Source: JBOGGN01 sp050744165
Lineage (GTDB): Bacteria > Actinomycetota > Acidimicrobiia > Acidimicrobiales > Palsa-688
Reading direction: 5' to 3'
NCBI GenBank assembly: GCA_050744165.1
Contig: JBOGGN010000040.1
Span: 1 to 5,334 of the forward strand
DNA: 5,334 nucleotides
Position numbers and translations under genes: made by a program. Under the pieces are notes generated by a model that made no database searches, had not been told where the DNA came from, and saw nothing but the letters and a program-made list of their open reading frames with translations. Shown here piece by piece: positions 1 through 5,334 of the stretch; position 1 is the first letter of the stretch, and the number at the start of each line of letters is the position of its first letter.

Positions 1-1
1 C

Positions 2-400
2 CACAGCACCCGGCCGACGACCACAGCGACGACGGCTCCGATCATCGTCGCCCCGCCGCCGGCGACGACTCCGCCGACGTTCAGGTCATCGGCGACGACG
101 GTTCCCAGCCAAGCTACGACCGTGCCCACTACCACCCCGCCGACCACGCCGCCGACGACCGCGGGGGCCACGGCGACGTACTCCACCCCCGGCGGCGTGG
201 TGCTGGTGGCGTGCACCGGCCCGGCCAGCATCCGCCTCGTGGCGGCTCTCGCGGCGGACGGCTACCAGGCGGTGGTGGTGACGGGCGGCCCCAACTTCGT
301 CGCCCTCAGCGTCCTCGGCCAGGGGCACAACTACCCACTGGGCGCGGCGTGCGCCTTCGGGCAGCCTTACGAGTTCAGCAGCAACAAGACCTTCCCCTAG
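2..400 (+). CDS. C-terminal part of a Thr/Pro-rich, probably exported protein (5' end outside window)
   Basis: The frame is open from the left edge to TAG at 398-400 and gives 132 residues. Residues 1-60 are a low-complexity linker rich in Thr, Pro and Ala, of the kind that tethers extracytoplasmic domains in actinobacteria. Residues 64-123 form a compact domain with the pattern GGVV-V-C-G, I-L, GY--VVV--GPN-V, then L-A-C--G-P. The two cysteines (71 and 117) sit near the ends of the domain and could form a disulfide. The pattern resembles a small C-terminal domain I recall from secreted or membrane-anchored actinobacterial proteins of unknown function; that is memory, not a search. No signal peptide or membrane segment is visible because the N-terminus is missing. 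The gene is convergent with the sensor kinase and shares its stop palindrome. Function unknown. An overlapping minus-strand frame has a composition that looks like a shadow, so I prefer this one. Confidence 0.7.
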   Translation, partial: HSTRPTTTATTAPIIVAPPPATTPPTFRSSATTVPSQATTVPTTTPPTTPPTTAGATATYSTPGGVVLVACTGPASIRLVAALAADGYQAVVVTGGPNFVALSVLGQGHNYPLGAACAFGQPYEFSSNKTFP

Positions 401-2088
401 GGTTGCGGCCCCCGGCGGCGGAACGGGTTCCGCGGCGCCGGTTCCCTGGGCGCCGGCGGCCTCGGCCAGGGGGGCGCAGCACCTCCGGGGACGACTCGCC
501 CCGGCCCGTTTCCCCATGGTGACTCCTGTGTGCCCGGATCCGGTTGTCCGGGCGCCTGTCGGTCCGTGGCGTCGGTTGTCGTCGCCCAGGGGCGTGCATA
601 GGGCCGGTCAGCTGTCGGGTCATGTGCCGCACCGGGGTGCGGCCCGGCCGCAGCTGCCGGTGCCCTCCGCCAGGTCCCCCCCGACGGTCCTCCTGACCCA
701 GACGGCGATACCGCCCACCCACCGCCCGAGGGCGCCCGTCCTCCTCCGAGCAGGGAGGGCCGGACGGGCCGGGTACTGGGTTCGGAGATTCCACCGGGTG
801 GACCGAAGGTCACCTCGATGCGGGCCCCGCCCTCAGGGCCGCGGCCGGCGATCACCGACCCGCCGGACGCCTCGGCCGCCCGGCGCACGATGTCGAGGCC
901 GAGGCCGGTGCCGCCCCCGCTCGATCGGCCCCGCGGTGGCAGTGCATTGCCGGGCAGGCCCGGGCCGCTGTCTTGGACCACCAGCGTCCAGCGGCCGCCG
1001 CCGCCTGAGACCACATTGACCGCGAATCCAGTCTCCGGGGGCGTATGGCTGAGCACATTGTTCACCAGGGCGTCGATACAAACGTCGAGGTCACTCCCGG
1101 CCACGCCGACCGGCTGCGCCCCCCCGGGGATGGTCGAGTCCACTTGGCGGCCCTGATCCTCGGCGAGCACCTTCCAAAAGGCCAGCCGCTTACGCACCAC
1201 CTGGCCCAGGTCGGCCTGGCTCACACCCTGCGCCGGAACCCGCCGCGATCCCTCCCGTGACTGCTCGATCACGTGAGTCACAACCTGCTCCAGCCGGTCG
1301 ATGTCGGTGGTGAGCCGGGCGCGATCACCAGGATGGGCCAACCCTTCGGTGTCCAGCCGGAGCACCGTCAACGGCGTCCGCAGTTGGTGCGACAGGTCGG
1401 CCGACGCCTCGCGTTCTGCCTTGAGGAGATCGCCGATCCGCTCGGCCAGCTGGTTGACGGCCAGGCCCACCTCTTCCACCTCGGGTGGGCCGGCCGGTTT
1501 GGCACGGGCCGCCATGTCGCCGCCCTGCAAGCGGCGGGTGACGGCCAGCAGGTCCTCCATCGGCGCCACGATCGAGTCGCCGAGACGGTCGGCCAAGCCG
1601 ACTGCGATCAACACCACCAGCAGCCCGATGGCCGCGATGACCGCCCAGGCCTCGTGCACCCCCTTGTCGAGTAGCGAGCCGGGCACCCGGACGCGTACGA
1701 CCCGGGCCCCGCTGCCGGGGACGAGGACGCCAACGAGGATGTCCCGGCCACCCCCGGGCGCGGCGGCCGTGAAAGAGCGACCTTGGCGGGCCAGCTGCAC
1801 CGCGGGGTCGACCGGGATCTGGTCGCCCAGGACCGTGTTGTCCGCCAGGTAGACGGTGATGTGGTCCTGGTTGCCGGCGTTGGCCTGCTGGACCAGTTGG
1901 CGGAGCGTCGTCGGGTCGTTGACGGCGCCTAAGGCGCCGGCCAGTGACCGGGACTCCAGCTTGGCTGACTCCAACTCCCGGTTGGTGGCCACAATCTGGA
2001 TCAGCCGGCCCAGTGGGATGCAAAACGACAACACGATCAACGACGTGACGGCCGCCGCCGTCAGCGCCAACCGCGGTCGCATCTTCAT
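397..2088 (-). CDS. Two-component sensor histidine kinase (HAMP, HisKA, HATPase_c)
   Basis: A 563-residue membrane sensor that autophosphorylates on His and passes the phosphate to the regulator encoded just upstream. TM1 is about residues 8-29, an extracytoplasmic sensor region about 31-146, TM2 about 148-168 and HAMP about 169-222. The phosphoacceptor is H234 in DLSHQLRTPL. The ATPase domain, about 329-430, shows the N box DALVNNVLSHT (N343), the G1 box DSGPG (373-377) and the G2 box GGGTGLGL (391-398). The F box is replaced by a short RGRSSGGG linker, a trait I recall from many actinobacterial kinases. I chose the ATG at 2088 because it overlaps the regulator stop as ATGA and lies just before TM1; a second ATG at 2082 is possible, and the frame open up to 2235 overlaps the regulator and is not needed. 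Residues after about 430 form an unusual Gly/Pro/Arg-rich tail of about 130 residues. The signal sensed is unknown. Confidence 0.94.
   Translation of the reverse strand: MKMRPRLALTAAAVTSLIVLSFCIPLGRLIQIVATNRELESAKLESRSLAGALGAVNDPTTLRQLVQQANAGNQDHITVYLADNTVLGDQIPVDPAVQLARQGRSFTAAAPGGGRDILVGVLVPGSGARVVRVRVPGSLLDKGVHEAWAVIAAIGLLVVLIAVGLADRLGDSIVAPMEDLLAVTRRLQGGDMAARAKPAGPPEVEEVGLAVNQLAERIGDLLKAEREASADLSHQLRTPLTVLRLDTEGLAHPGDRARLTTDIDRLEQVVTHVIEQSREGSRRVPAQGVSQADLGQVVRKRLAFWKVLAEDQGRQVDSTIPGGAQPVGVAGSDLDVCIDALVNNVLSHTPPETGFAVNVVSGGGGRWTLVVQDSGPGLPGNALPPRGRSSGGGTGLGLDIVRRAAEASGGSVIAGRGPEGGARIEVTFGPPGGISEPSTRPVRPSLLGGGRAPSGGGWAVSPSGSGGPSGGTWRRAPAAAAGPHPGAAHDPTADRPYARPWATTTDATDRQAPGQPDPGTQESPWGNGPGRVVPGGAAPPWPRPPAPREPAPRNPFRRRGPQP
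415..455 (+). terminator. Candidate hairpins just past the stop of the convergent plus-strand gene
   Basis: Two adjacent hairpins lie 15-55 bases beyond the stop at 400. The first, 418-433, has a 6-bp stem GCGGAA/TTCCGC with a CGGG loop, and gains two more pairs (415-416 with 435-436) beyond a mismatch. The second, 433-455, has a 7-bp stem CGGCGCC/GGCGCCG with a 9-base loop. There is no T-run, so this would be a terminator without a U-tract at best. The same bases lie inside the C-terminal tail frame of the kinase on the other strand. Chance hairpins are common at this GC content, so the call is weak. Confidence 0.2.
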
Positions 2089-2771
2089 GCTGAGTCGGGG
2101 TCGACCAGCATGATTCCCACGCCCCGGACGCTTCGCAGGTAGCGGGGGGCGTTGGCCGTTTCGCCCAGCTTGCGGCGCAACCACGAGAGGTGGACGTCGA
2201 TGGTCTTTTCCGCCCCGCCGTACGGCTGGCGCCACACCACGGCCAGAAGCTCGCGCTTGGAGACGACTTCGCCGCGGCGGTTGGCCAGATGCCAGAGCAG
2301 GTCGAACTCCTTGCGGCTCAACTCGAGCGGGGCCCCGTCGAGCAGCACCACCCGGCTCAGGGGTTGGATTGACAGGCCGCCGATCTGGATCGGGGCTCCG
2401 GCGCTGTCGTCCTTCACCCGCCGCAGCACGGCCCGGATCCGGGCATCGAGCTGCTCGGCCGAGTATGGCTTTACGACGTAGTCGTCGGCCCCGGCGTCGA
2501 GGGTGCGCACGATCTCGCTCTCGTCGTCTCGGGCGGTGGCCACGATTACCGGGACGGTGCTGACCGCCCGCAGCATGCGCAGCAGCTCCAGCCCGTCGAT
2601 GTCCGGGAGGCCCAGGTCGAGGACCACCACGTCGGGCCGGTGGTCGACGATCTCGCTCAGGGCGCCGAGCCCGGTCGATGCCGGCAGGACGGCGTGGCCG
2701 CGATCGCTCAGCCCGCGGCTGATGGCGGTGCGGATGCTGGAGTCGTCCTCGACCACGGCGACAGTCGCCAC
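2085..2771 (-). CDS. OmpR/PhoB-family response regulator
   Basis: A 228-residue DNA-binding regulator and partner of the downstream kinase. The receiver domain (about 1-118) has acidic residues E8, D9 and D10, phosphoacceptor D52 in VVVLDLGLPDIDG, switch residue T79 and the conserved K101-P102. The C-terminal winged helix (about 127-224) has LSRKEFDLLWHLANRRGEVV, the recognition helix around KTIDVHLSWLRRKLG and the wing RYLRSVRGVGIML. The length is normal for the family and all key residues are present, so it should be active. The start is GTG at 2771. No Shine-Dalgarno precedes it, and a TAGCGT hexamer ends nine bases upstream, which would suit a nearly leaderless transcript. Its TGA overlaps the kinase ATG, so kinase translation is probably coupled. 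Target genes are unknown; autoregulation and control of the divergent sugar genes are possible but only inferred from position. Confidence 0.97.
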   Translation of the reverse strand: MATVAVVEDDSSIRTAISRGLSDRGHAVLPASTGLGALSEIVDHRPDVVVLDLGLPDIDGLELLRMLRAVSTVPVIVATARDDESEIVRTLDAGADDYVVKPYSAEQLDARIRAVLRRVKDDSAGAPIQIGGLSIQPLSRVVLLDGAPLELSRKEFDLLWHLANRRGEVVSKRELLAVVWRQPYGGAEKTIDVHLSWLRRKLGETANAPRYLRSVRGVGIMLVDPDSA

Positions 2772-2775
2772 GATG

Positions 2776-2835
2776 CGAGACGCTAATGGGGGGCGGGCGC
2801 CAGCCGCCGGTATGGGTGGCAGAGGTAGCGTCCCG
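2776..2835. promoter_or_regulatory. Inverted repeat TAGCGTCyCG in the divergent spacer; candidate divergent -10 elements or operator
   Basis: The minus strand reads TAGCGTCTCG from 2785 to 2776 and the plus strand reads TAGCGTCCCG from 2826 to 2835. Nine of ten bases match and 40 bases lie between the arms. Each arm begins with TAGCGT, which fits the TAnnnT form of an actinobacterial -10 element. The minus-strand copy ends 9 bases before the GTG start of the response regulator, so transcription would begin at or very near that codon. No convincing -35 element is seen for either copy. The repeat could instead be a regulator binding site, though OmpR-type regulators more often use direct repeats. 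Chance is not excluded. Confidence 0.25.
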
Positions 2836-2886
2836 GCGACGGCGGTTGCGGCCTTGGACCCCCGGGTAGAGGGAGAGGACGACCGG

Positions 2887-2895
2887 AAGGAGGTG
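2887..2895 (+). promoter_or_regulatory. Strong Shine-Dalgarno AAGGAGGTG
   Basis: Nine consecutive bases match the complement of the 16S rRNA 3' end. None of the other starts in this window has a comparable site. The GGAGG core ends at 2893, six bases before a GTG at 2900-2902, an ideal spacing. An ATG at 2907 would be 13 bases from the core and opens only a four-codon frame ending at TGA 2919-2921. The GTG at 2893 overlaps the site itself and is not usable. The site implies that translation begins well before the phosphoglucomutase-like gene at 3038, which has no Shine-Dalgarno of its own. Confidence 0.5.
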
Positions 2896-2899
2896 TTCG

Positions 2900-3037
2900 G
2901 TGGGGCATGCTCGCGGCTTGACCCGCCGCCTGACCGAGCCGCCCGCGCCGCCGGCGAGATGTTCTCGAGGCGGGACCTGTGGAGTCTTCAGCGGCCCGTC
3001 GCAGAGGCCGCCGGCCGGGCCGTGGCCGGTCGCCTGA
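2900..3037 (+). CDS. Possible 45-residue leader ORF abutting the phosphoglucomutase-like gene
   Basis: GTG at 2900 to TGA at 3035-3037, preceded by an ideal Shine-Dalgarno. The TGA is followed directly by the ATG of the next gene (TGAATG), in the same frame, so ribosomes ending here could restart there. The peptide begins MGHARGLTRRLTEPP and is rich in Pro, Gly and Arg with two Cys. I recognise no domain, signal peptide or membrane segment, and see no run of one amino acid that would suggest attenuation. Third-position GC is about 82% by hand count, similar to real genes here, but another plus frame over the same bases scores about 80%, so codon use does not decide. It may be a leader peptide, a short real gene, or an accident beside a Shine-Dalgarno-like sequence. 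Confidence 0.33.
   Translation: MGHARGLTRRLTEPPAPPARCSRGGTCGVFSGPSQRPPAGPWPVA
3011..3029 (+). other. Hairpin just upstream of the phosphoglucomutase-like start
   Basis: CCGGCC (3011-3016) pairs with GGCCGG (3024-3029) around a 7-base loop, with a possible G-T pair outside. It ends eight bases before the ATG at 3038 and covers the place where a Shine-Dalgarno would lie. Ribosomes translating the leader frame would pass through and melt it, which fits translational coupling. A 6-bp GC stem can easily arise by chance in this sequence. Confidence 0.2.
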
Positions 3038-3781
3038 ATGCTCGGGCTCCCAGATACTGTGCGCGGCTGCTTGTTCGATCTCGACGGGGTGTTGACCCGT
3101 ACCGCAGCGGTCCACGCGGCGGCGTGGAAGGAGATGTTCGACGACTACCTGAAAGCCCGAGCCGCCCGCACCGGCGAGGCGTTCGTCGCCTTCGACCCTC
3201 ACGATGACTACGACCGCTATGTGGACGGCCGCACTCGTGCCGATGGCACCCGGGGCTTCCTCGCCTCCCGGGGCATCACCTTGCCGGACGGGGATCCTGA
3301 CGACGCGCCTACCGCGGAGACCATCCACGGCCTGGCCAACCGGAAGAACGAGTTGCTCCTCGCCCGGCTGGCGAATGGCCACATCGAGCTCTACACAGGT
3401 TCTGTCGACTACGTCCGGGCGGCGCGCGACGCCGGTCTGCGCCGGGCGGTGGTGTCCTCCAGCGCCAACACGGCGCAGGTGCTGGAGGCGGCTGGAATTG
3501 CGGAGTTGTTCGAAGCCCGCATCGACGGCGTCGTCATCGCCGACCGCCACCTCGCCGGCAAACCGGCGCCCGACGCCTTCCTCGCAGGTGCCGCCGCCCT
3601 CGGCCTGTCGCCGTCAGAGGCCGCGGTGTTCGAGGACGCGCTGGCGGGAGTCGAGGCCGGCCGGGCGGGCGGGTTCGGCTGCGTGGTCGGCGTCGACCGG
3701 GTCGGCCAAGCGGCCGAGCTGAAAGCCCACGGTGCCGACGTCGTCGTGGCCGACCTGGCCGAGTTGTTGGACCGGGCGTGA
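3038..3781 (+). CDS. HAD-superfamily hydrolase, beta-phosphoglucomutase-like
   Basis: A 247-residue cytoplasmic enzyme of the size usual for beta-phosphoglucomutase, which converts beta-glucose 1-phosphate to glucose 6-phosphate. HAD motif I is FDLDGVLT with nucleophile D14 and acid/base D16. T22, H26 and W30 follow in TRTAAVHAAAW, the family position for cap-domain contacts. The helical cap is about 24-110, with R65 and K103 in places where the family binds substrate. Motif II is VVSSSAN (138-144), motif III GKPAPDAF with K175, and motif IV FEDALAGVEAG with E199 and D200. All catalytic residues are present. The ATG at 3038 directly follows an in-frame TGA; a GTG at 3059 is an alternative start. 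No Shine-Dalgarno is seen at either. Its TGA overlaps the GTG of the GH65 gene (GTGA), and that partner supports the sugar-phosphate role over a general phosphatase role. The pair resembles mycobacterial Rv3400-Rv3401 as I recall it. Confidence 0.94.
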   Translation: MLGLPDTVRGCLFDLDGVLTRTAAVHAAAWKEMFDDYLKARAARTGEAFVAFDPHDDYDRYVDGRTRADGTRGFLASRGITLPDGDPDDAPTAETIHGLANRKNELLLARLANGHIELYTGSVDYVRAARDAGLRRAVVSSSANTAQVLEAAGIAELFEARIDGVVIADRHLAGKPAPDAFLAGAAALGLSPSEAAVFEDALAGVEAGRAGGFGCVVGVDRVGQAAELKAHGADVVVADLAELLDRA

Positions 3782-5334
3782 TCACCCATCCCGCCTTCGC
3801 GGTAGAGCCGTGGGTGGTGCGGGAATCGAGTCTGCAACTCGACGTGCTGGCCCAGGCCGAGTCGGTGTTCGCCTTGGGCAACGGCCACATCGGCCTGCGC
3901 GGCAACCTCGACGAGGGCGAACCCCACGGCCTGCCCGGCACGTATCTCAGCTCCTTCTACGAGCTGCGCCCTCTGCCCTACGCCGAGACCGCGTACGGCT
4001 ACCCGGAGTCGGGACAGACGATCATCAACGTCACCAACGGCAAGCTCATCCGCCTTCTGGTCGACGACGAGCCCTTCGACGTCCGCTACGGCCGGACCGA
4101 CACCCACGAGCGCCTGCTCGACCTGCGAGCCGGTACCCTCGCCCGTCGCGTCGTCTGGTACTCGCCGGCAGGCTGCGCGGTGCGGGTCACCTCGACGCGG
4201 CTGGTGTCGTTCACTCACCGGGCGATCGCCGCCATTTCCTACGTCGTGGAGCCCGTGGATAACACGGTGCGCGTCGTGGTGCAGTCCGAGTTGGTGGCTA
4301 ACGAGACGCTTCCCGACCTCGGGCACGACCCCCGCACGGCGGCGGCGCTGGAGTCGCCCATCGTGACCGAGGAGAACATCTCGAGCGACACGGGCGCGGT
4401 GATGGTCCATCGCACTCGCCAGAGCGGGTTGCGGATGGCGGCCGCCATGGACCACCTGATCACCGGTCCCCCCGGCACCCTGGTGGAGCCAGGCGGGGCG
4501 GGCGACGTAGCCAGGGTCACGGTGGCCACCCGCCTGCAGCCTGGCGAGGCGCTGCGACTCGTGAAGTTCCTGGCCTACGGCTGGTCCAGCCAGCGCTCCC
4601 GGCCGGCCCTGCACGACCAGGTCGTGGCTGCCCTCGCCGACGCCCGGCTGACTGGCTGGGATGGGCTGGTGGCTGACCAGCGCCAGTTTCTCGACCAGTT
4701 CTGGGAGGGCGCAGATGTCGAGGTGGACGGCGATGCCGAAGTCCAGCAAGCGGTCCGCTTCGGGCTGTTCCACATCCTCCAGGCTGGCGTCCGGGCCGAG
4801 CGCCGGCCCATCGCGGCCAAGGGCCTGACCGGCCCGGGCTACGACGGGCACACCTTCTGGGACACAGAGACGTTCGTGCTCCCGGTCCTCACCTACACCC
4901 ATCCCGACGCCGCGCGCGACGCGCTGGCCTGGCGGGGCTCCATCCTTCCGACCGCGATCGATCACGCCGCCCGCCTCGGATGGGGCGGGGCCGCCTTCCC
5001 CTGGCGGACCATCGCCGGCGAGGAGTGTTCGGGCTACTGGCCCGCCGGCACCGCCGCGGTCCACGTCAACGCGGACATCGCCGATGCTGTCGTCCGCTAC
5101 GTCGACGCCACCGAGGACCGCGAGTTCGAACGCCACATCGGCATCCCCATCCTCGTCGCCACCGCCCGCCTGTGGCGCAGCCTCGGCCAGCACGACGTCG
5201 ACGGCAGCTTCCGAATCGACGGGGTGACCGGGCCCGACGAGTACTCCGCGGTGGCGGACAACAACGTGTTCACCAACCTGATGGCGGCGAACAACCTTAA
5301 AGCCGCGGCCGACGCCGTGGCCCACCACGGCGAC
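3778..5334 (+). CDS. Glycoside hydrolase family 65 protein, probable alpha-glucodisaccharide phosphorylase (3' end outside window)
   Basis: 519 codons are present and the frame is still open at the right edge; family members run to about 750-800 residues, so roughly a third is missing. It starts with GTG at 3778, overlapping the upstream TGA by four bases. The N-terminal beta-sandwich domain (about 1-270) has the family signature ESVFALGNGHIGLRG at 28-42. The (alpha/alpha)6 catalytic barrel, from roughly 320, shows AAKGLTGPGYDGHTFWDTETF (346-366), FPWRTIAGEECSGYWPAG (407-424), VNADIADAV, and TGPDEY then DNNVFTN (484-500). E488 in GPDEY aligns with the general acid of GH65 maltose phosphorylase. 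There is no signal peptide, so a cytoplasmic enzyme is likely. Phosphorylases of this family make beta-glucose 1-phosphate, matching the neighbouring mutase. The phosphate-binding residues that separate phosphorylase from hydrolase lie beyond the window, so maltose, trehalose, kojibiose and nigerose all remain possible. Confidence 0.93.
   Translation, partial: MITHPAFAVEPWVVRESSLQLDVLAQAESVFALGNGHIGLRGNLDEGEPHGLPGTYLSSFYELRPLPYAETAYGYPESGQTIINVTNGKLIRLLVDDEPFDVRYGRTDTHERLLDLRAGTLARRVVWYSPAGCAVRVTSTRLVSFTHRAIAAISYVVEPVDNTVRVVVQSELVANETLPDLGHDPRTAAALESPIVTEENISSDTGAVMVHRTRQSGLRMAAAMDHLITGPPGTLVEPGGAGDVARVTVATRLQPGEALRLVKFLAYGWSSQRSRPALHDQVVAALADARLTGWDGLVADQRQFLDQFWEGADVEVDGDAEVQQAVRFGLFHILQAGVRAERRPIAAKGLTGPGYDGHTFWDTETFVLPVLTYTHPDAARDALAWRGSILPTAIDHAARLGWGGAAFPWRTIAGEECSGYWPAGTAAVHVNADIADAVVRYVDATEDREFERHIGIPILVATARLWRSLGQHDVDGSFRIDGVTGPDEYSAVADNNVFTNLMAANNLKAAADAVAHHGD

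Noticed and set aside
1..180. Repeated CGACGACG/CCGCCGACG motifs as a tandem repeat or CRISPR-like array
   Set aside because: The units are irregular and are explained by codons for a Thr/Pro-rich linker; there is no constant repeat-spacer spacing.
86..517. A minus-strand frame with an AGGAG five bases before its ATG at 517
   Set aside because: The ribosome site looks good, but the protein is Arg/Gly/His-rich low complexity and lies opposite the plus-strand gene, whose frame has a plausible linker and domain. I take it as chance.
2089..2235. An extended kinase start at 2235
   Set aside because: It would add 49 Arg/Pro-rich residues overlapping the winged-helix domain of the regulator, and move the first membrane segment away from the N-terminus. 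The ATGA overlap at 2088 is a better start.
3055..3060. A TACTGT hexamer as a -10 promoter element
   Set aside because: It lies inside the phosphoglucomutase-like gene after the chosen ATG, has no -35 partner, and the family motifs begin right after it.
2503..3207. A plus-strand frame crossing from the regulator through the spacer into the phosphoglucomutase-like gene
   Set aside because: It overlaps two certain genes in other frames. Within the spacer its codon use is gene-like, but it has no start with a usable ribosome site: the GTG at 2893 lies inside the Shine-Dalgarno.
3409..5328. A 639-codon open frame on the minus strand opposite the sugar genes
   Set aside because: The plus strand encodes clear HAD and GH65 proteins with all family motifs. 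The antisense frame lacks any recognisable domain and is the usual stop-free shadow of GC-rich coding DNA.

Overview
The window is GC-rich DNA with actinobacterial features: strong G/C preference at third codon positions, GTG starts, 4-bp gene overlaps, a histidine kinase of the actinobacterial RGxSGGGTGLGLDI type, and a phosphoglucomutase-like/GH65 gene pair like the one I recall from mycobacteria (Rv3400-Rv3401). I see no mobile element, CRISPR array, tRNA or rRNA, and the sequence does not allow placement below phylum level.

Left part (1-2771). A plus-strand gene enters from the left edge and ends at 400. It gives the C-terminal part of a Thr/Pro-rich, probably exported protein with a small two-cysteine domain. 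It runs tail-to-tail into a minus-strand two-component operon: an OmpR/PhoB-type response regulator (2771 to 2085) followed by a membrane sensor histidine kinase (2088 to 397), joined by an ATGA overlap. The kinase frame runs about 135 codons past its ATPase domain through low-complexity sequence. It stops with TAG inside a CCCTAGGG palindrome, whose other strand is the TAG stop of the convergent gene. From about 400 to 800 I see nothing else coding.

Middle (2772-3037). This divergent spacer separates the regulator from the sugar genes. It holds an inverted repeat, TAGCGTCyCG, with one arm next to the regulator start. It also holds a near-perfect Shine-Dalgarno (AAGGAGGTG) followed by a GTG-started 45-codon frame whose TGA touches the ATG of the next gene.

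Right part (3038-5334). A HAD-superfamily beta-phosphoglucomutase-like gene overlaps by GTGA a large gene for a glycoside hydrolase family 65 protein, which is cut by the window end after 519 codons. By family knowledge, a GH65 phosphorylase releases beta-glucose 1-phosphate from an alpha-glucodisaccharide such as maltose, trehalose, kojibiose or nigerose, and the phosphoglucomutase turns it into glucose 6-phosphate. The substrate cannot be read from the part present.

These are mostly known families in a plausible arrangement. I do not see a clear new biological system. The points most worth a second look are the possible leader frame before the phosphoglucomutase, the divergent inverted repeat, and the kinase tail.
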